Below are positions 60,515-64,000 of a stretch of 64,000 bases of DNA, one piece after another (the first letter of the stretch is position 1; each line of letters opens with the position of its first letter). A program made the translations under genes and the position numbers. The DNA lies in NCBI GenBank assembly GCA_029265815.1, contig JAJUGU010000005.1, positions 1 through 64,000 of the forward strand. Reading direction: 5' to 3'. This stretch comes from Anaerolineaceae bacterium. GTDB lineage: Bacteria > Chloroflexota > Anaerolineae > Anaerolineales > Anaerolineaceae. The notes under the pieces were generated by a model. The model was not told the origin of the DNA and did no database searches. It saw only the letters and a program-made list of their open reading frames with translations.

Positions 60515-61774
60515 TCACTTTCTACTCAAACCGTGCCTGGTGATCCATAGCGCAGAGATAGCGAAGAGTACGATTCCCATTCCAGTTAATACGGCCACGG
60601 GTGTGAGGATGTTTTTCAATGTGCCACCAAGAGCGAGGGTTGAGAATCCATCCAAGCCCCAGGCATTAGGGGTGATGCGGCTGAAAAACTGGACCCATTT
60701 TGGAAGATTGGAAAGGTCAAAAAAACCACCGCCGAGCAGGCCGAAAATGAGCATAACTGCCGAACCCACTGTAGCTACCTGTCCCGGAGATTTCAATACT
60801 GCAGCCAGCAACACCCCCCAGCCTGTAGCACCGATGGCAGCAGCCAGTACCAGAACGATCATTCCTAGCAGATCACCCCAGTAGAGCCTGAAAAGAAGGG
60901 AAGTGCCACCAATTAAAATGAGTAGCTGCGCCACGGCGGTGAGGAAGATACCGAAAACTTTTCCGCCTAAAATGAGGGTTGAGGAAGTGGGCGAGACCAA
61001 CATCCGCGGCAGTGTGCTCTGACGATTTTCCACAATAAGTGAGCGCCCGCCGTATGCAACGGTAAACATGAGGAACATCAACGCCATGCCGGGTGCCATG
61101 TATGAAAGGATGTCAAACTCCACCGCCTCTCCACTGTCAGTGATATTGTTGGTGGTGATCGAAGAACGCGCTATGGAGACATCCGACATTTCCTGACCTA
61201 CAGCTGCGCCGACCGCTGCAGCTTGGGATGGATTGATAAGTCCGTTTTCCAAAAGCTGACTGACGGTCACTTCACCGCTGATACGGGCGATCTCCACCTG
61301 ATTGATAAATTGATCGAGGATCGTTTTTAGAATTCCTGTACTTGTAGGACGGACGGGATTTGAATAAAACTCGATCTCAATCTGATCAGAAATGCGTCCG
61401 GTGACTGGATCAGGAATGATCGATGTAGAGAAACCTTCGGGTATGAAGATGACTGCTGCACTCTTGTCTTCATCCACCAGGATTTTTGCGGCATCCAGGT
61501 CTGAAAGCACAACTGGTTCAACCAGGTCAGCGAGGTCAGCGGAAGTGAACATTTCCACCAGCGCATTGCCCAGTTGCCCGTTATCCTGGTTTACGATGGT
61601 TACCGGAATTTCACTGATTCCAGAACTAGTTCTGCCTGAAAAACGACCGGTGACGGCACCCATACCAATCGTGAGAATAAAAGGTGCAGCCAGCATGAGA
61701 ATGAGTGCTGAACGGTCGCGAAAGATCAAACGCAGGTCTTTAAGCGCAATCAGAAGAAGTTTTCGCATAGCCAT
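60515..61774 (-). CDS. ABC-2 type transporter permease (first)
   Basis: 419 residues with the same layout: helix 1 (LILMLAAPFILTIGMGA), extracellular domain, then five helices and YGGRSLIVENRQSTLPRML as the coupling region. Start ATG 61774 follows GAGGG. It begins four bases after the ATPase stop codon. It is homologous to the next permease. Confidence 0.9.
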   Translation of the reverse strand: MAMRKLLLIALKDLRLIFRDRSALILMLAAPFILTIGMGAVTGRFSGRTSSGISEIPVTIVNQDNGQLGNALVEMFTSADLADLVEPVVLSDLDAAKILVDEDKSAAVIFIPEGFSTSIIPDPVTGRISDQIEIEFYSNPVRPTSTGILKTILDQFINQVEIARISGEVTVSQLLENGLINPSQAAAVGAAVGQEMSDVSIARSSITTNNITDSGEAVEFDILSYMAPGMALMFLMFTVAYGGRSLIVENRQSTLPRMLVSPTSSTLILGGKVFGIFLTAVAQLLILIGGTSLLFRLYWGDLLGMIVLVLAAAIGATGWGVLLAAVLKSPGQVATVGSAVMLIFGLLGGGFFDLSNLPKWVQFFSRITPNAWGLDGFSTLALGGTLKNILTPVAVLTGMGIVLFAISALWITRHGLSRK

Positions 61775-61778
61775 AACG

Positions 61779-62723
61779 TCAATCCCTCAATGCCCGCCCT
61801 GTCAGATGCAGAAAAACGGCTTCAAGATTCGGCTCACGGATATCGATGGTTTGAACCTTAATCCCCAGTTGATCGGCGCGCGTCACAACAGGTGCTATCA
61901 ATTCTTCAGCAGATGAGGTGACCAGGGCAATTTCGTGATCTGTGGGTTCAGCCTTCATTACACCCTTTAGTTTCGAAAGTTCATCAGCCAGGTGTTGGGG
62001 GTCTTCGTTTTCACCGATGTGCAGAATCAAAGTATCCGTTTCGCCAACTTGACGGGTCAATTCAGTCTGGGTTCCAAGCGCAATCAGCTCCCCGTGATCG
62101 ATGATGCCTACTCGGTCTGAGAGTTCCTGGGCTTCTTCCATGTAGTGGGTGGTATAGAGAACGCTCATTCCATGATGGTTGAGTTCTTTGACCGAATCTA
62201 GAATCGCGCGTCTTGATTGCGGGTCGATGCCTACCGTGGGTTCATCCATGAATAATAGACGCGGTTGATGCAACAATCCCACCCCGATGTTGACTCGGCG
62301 TTTCATCCCGCCAGAATATGTTTTAATGCGCTGTCTGGCTTTATCTCTAAGTCCGATCAATTCAAGAACTTCATCCACACGCTGATTGAGGGATTTTCCA
62401 GACAAACCATACATTTGTCCCCAAAAGCGCAGGTTTTCCAGTGCTGTCAGGTCTTCGTAAAGGGCAATTTCCTGCGGCACAACACCGATCGAGCGTTTGA
62501 CCTGCATTGGTTCGCGGGTTACCGAATGTCCACAAACCAGAGCATCCCCGCTGGTTGGGATAAAGAGAGTGGAAAGCATTGAAATCGTAGTCGTTTTACC
62601 CGCACCGTTTGGTCCTAGAAGGCTGAAAATTTCACCTTCTTTGATATCAAAGCTGATCTCTTTAACAGCTGTTAAATCTCCGAATTTCTTAACTAAATTT
62701 TGAACCTCAAGAATGGGGGGCAT
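61779..62723 (-). CDS. ABC transporter ATP-binding protein (DrrA-like)
   Basis: 314 residues: Walker A LLGPNGAGKTTT (about 37-48), Q-loop VVPQE, signature SGGMKRRVN, Walker B LLFMDEPTVGID, H-loop TTHYMEEA. A C-terminal extension of about 90 residues (from EDPQHLADEL) ends in REPNLEAVFLHLTGRALRD, as in the DrrA/CcmA subgroup of drug and polysaccharide exporters. AGGAGG precedes ATG 62723. First gene of the exporter operon. Confidence 0.95.
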   Translation of the reverse strand: MPPILEVQNLVKKFGDLTAVKEISFDIKEGEIFSLLGPNGAGKTTTISMLSTLFIPTSGDALVCGHSVTREPMQVKRSIGVVPQEIALYEDLTALENLRFWGQMYGLSGKSLNQRVDEVLELIGLRDKARQRIKTYSGGMKRRVNIGVGLLHQPRLLFMDEPTVGIDPQSRRAILDSVKELNHHGMSVLYTTHYMEEAQELSDRVGIIDHGELIALGTQTELTRQVGETDTLILHIGENEDPQHLADELSKLKGVMKAEPTDHEIALVTSSAEELIAPVVTRADQLGIKVQTIDIREPNLEAVFLHLTGRALRD

Positions 62724-62818
62724 TTATCCTCCTAAAATAGGAACTTATATTCATTATACGAAAAAGAGATTTAAATAGTACATATTTGAAATTGCGCGAG
62801 TACACACCAGATATAAGG

Positions 62819-62846
62819 ATGACACATTCTGCAAATTGGATATAAT
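62819..62846 (+). promoter_or_regulatory. Promoter of the LOG-family gene
   Basis: ATGACA (5/6 to -35), 16 bases, perfect TATAAT (62841-62846), 58 bases before the start codon. Confidence 0.55.
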
Positions 62847-62904
62847 CATTGAATGCTGGAATCAGAATAACATACACAGCTATTCAAATGATGGAAGTGA
62901 AGCA

Positions 62905-63501
62905 ATGACAAATCGATACCGATCTTTATGCGTATTTTGCGGTTCTGCTGATGGATTATCGGATAAATATTACAATGCTGCCCTCGAGATGGGCAGATTG
63001 ATCGCGGAAAATGGGATCACGTTGGTGTATGGGGCAGGCCGGACAGGGCTGATGGGAAAACTTGCTGAAGGAGCGTTAGAAGCAGGGGGCGAGGTGATCG
63101 GCATAGTACCACTCGGTCTTGAAAGCCCGCAGCTGATCTACACCACGGGTTTGACGAAACTTGAGATCGTTAATGATATTCAGACGCGCAAAGCGCGCAT
63201 GATCGAACTTGCAGAGGCGTTCATTACCCTGCCGGGTGGTTACGGTACGATGGATGAAATGTTCGAGGTACTGACCTGGTCTCAGATCGGCCGGCATCGA
63301 AAACCGTGTGGATTTCTCAACGTAGACGGATATTTCGATCCACTGCTGGAATGGATCAGAAGGGCGTATGCCGATCATTTTATTTATGAGGAACACTTGA
63401 ATTTATTTGTCGAGGATGCAACGCCAAGAGGACTGATGGCCAAGCTCGTTGACTTCCAGTTTCCACCGAACATTGAACGATGGCTGGTGAGAGATGAGTA
63501 A
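62905..63501 (+). CDS. LOG family nucleoside-monophosphate phosphoribohydrolase
   Basis: 198 residues: SLCVFCGSADG (start of the Rossmann-like fold), VYGAGRTGLMGKLAEGALEAGGEVIGI and the LOG signature PGGYGTMDE at 110-118. LOG proteins cleave cytokinin-type or other nucleoside 5'-monophosphates. ATG 62905 is chosen: GGAAGTGA lies upstream and the N-terminus MTNRYRSLCVFCGS is standard. The longer frame to 62836 would include the promoter. Single-gene unit. Confidence 0.93.
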   Translation: MTNRYRSLCVFCGSADGLSDKYYNAALEMGRLIAENGITLVYGAGRTGLMGKLAEGALEAGGEVIGIVPLGLESPQLIYTTGLTKLEIVNDIQTRKARMIELAEAFITLPGGYGTMDEMFEVLTWSQIGRHRKPCGFLNVDGYFDPLLEWIRRAYADHFIYEEHLNLFVEDATPRGLMAKLVDFQFPPNIERWLVRDE

Positions 63502-63559
63502 TGTATCAAAACCGCGCAAGATATTTCCAATGAGGTGGCTTGGATAGAACAATAAAAAA

Positions 63560-63581
63560 GGGTGGGATTGGATTCCCACCC
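63560..63581 (-). terminator. Terminator of the MFS transporter gene
   Basis: GGGTGGG/CCCACCC 7-bp stem, eight-base loop, followed on the minus strand by TTTTTTATT. Confidence 0.9.
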
Positions 63582-63607
63582 TCTAACGTAATAGTTCAAT
63601 TAACAGA

Positions 63608-64000
63608 TTACTGCTGGGCTGCAGCTTCGACTTTAGCTCGTTCTTCCAACTGTTTATGTAAGGATTCAATATCGCGCGGAATGAAAGAAATAGCTAAAAG
63701 CAGGAAAACCACACATAATGACCAGGCTCCCGTGCAAATGGTCTTAATTGAGAATCCGACCGATGTCGCATCAGCCAGAATGCCTGCCAGGATGGGAGCG
63801 GTCCACGCGCCGCCATTCTCAATGAGGCTTTCGATAGATTGAGCTGAGGAGCGTACCTCAGGCAGGGTAACATCGTACATAGTTGATATGATGTTCGGAG
63901 AAGCAAAAGGCATAAAGAAGGCCGTGAGACATAATAAGACGCCGAATAACACAGTCTGGTCATTGGGCGTATTCATGGCCAGGAAGAGTCCGATCATGCC
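63608..64000 (-). CDS. MFS transporter, C-terminal part (cut by the window edge)
   Basis: About 130 residues reach the window edge without a start. Four hydrophobic segments with SAQSIESLIENGGAWTAPILAGILAD, a typical substrate-lumen helix pair of major facilitator proteins (motif given in part), and an acidic/basic cytoplasmic tail (LHKQLEERAKVEAAAQQ). The substrate cannot be inferred from this piece. Confidence 0.8.
   Translation of the reverse strand, partial: GMIGLFLAMNTPNDQTVLFGVLLCLTAFFMPFASPNIISTMYDVTLPEVRSSAQSIESLIENGGAWTAPILAGILADATSVGFSIKTICTGAWSLCVVFLLLAISFIPRDIESLHKQLEERAKVEAAAQQ

Overview
The window looks like chromosomal DNA of an anaerobic, non-spore-forming bacterium, most likely Chloroflexota of the Anaerolineae type. 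This is inference from gene content: a Tad (type IVc) pilus locus, Thr/Pro-rich exported proteins with an IPVTG-type C-terminal signal, an Fe-S serine dehydratase, a MetV-MetF-like fused methylenetetrahydrofolate reductase, and a mix of SD-led and apparently leaderless genes. I see no rRNA or tRNA gene, no intact mobile element and no CRISPR array.

Layout. 1-8.4 kb: housekeeping and signalling genes (HIRAN-like protein, PAS-GGDEF diguanylate cyclase, ZIP metal transporter, an ACP plus fatty-acyl-AMP ligase pair, a PepSY lipoprotein-like/zinc-ribbon membrane pair, an M29 aminopeptidase). 8.4-13.5 kb: four tandem minus-strand genes for exported proteins. All share an N-terminal FINRxLYI signal-sequence motif and a C-terminal IPVTG + spacer + membrane segment + RRK tail that begins exactly 38 residues from the end. 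Two have near-identical structured 5' leaders ending in an intrinsic terminator (riboswitch- or attenuator-like). This is the most novel part of the window. 13.7-22.5 kb: a HAD phosphatase and a seven-gene myo-inositol operon (regulator-iolB-transaldolase-like-iolD-iolG2-iolE-iolG) with its own LacI regulator, operator, promoter and terminator. Kinase IolC and aldolase IolJ are absent.

22.6-40.5 kb: a methylenetetrahydrofolate reductase, then an envelope polysaccharide region with membrane glycosyltransferases, two sulfatase-fold membrane transferases, a Wzy-like polymerase, a phosphoglycosyl transferase that starts the glycan, WecG/CpsF, polysialyltransferase-like and GT2 enzymes and a Wzx flippase. 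The flippase end is markedly AT-rich. A truncated copy of a flanking glycosyltransferase lies at the far edge, pointing to past rearrangement.

40.5-49.4 kb: serine dehydratase, asparaginase, a haem-type DUF4405 membrane domain fused to a DUF2202 ferritin-like domain, a radical SAM/SPASM protein, DegV, an exported lysozyme-fold protein and an HD-GYP phosphodiesterase. 49.6-59.2 kb: the Tad pilus operon (two TadE-like, TadG-like, CpaB, TadZ, TadB, TadC, a TPR membrane protein, TadA). 59.3-64 kb: an ABC-2 exporter, a LOG-family hydrolase and the C-terminal end of an MFS transporter cut by the window edge.

Regulatory themes. c-di-GMP synthesis (1.3 kb) and breakdown (48.8 kb, next to the pilus locus) are both encoded. 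An 18-bp direct-repeat operator, TTCATAANTTCTTCACAA, is shared by the promoters of the PepSY gene and the DUF4405-DUF2202 gene, suggesting a common OmpR/PhoB-type response regulator encoded elsewhere.
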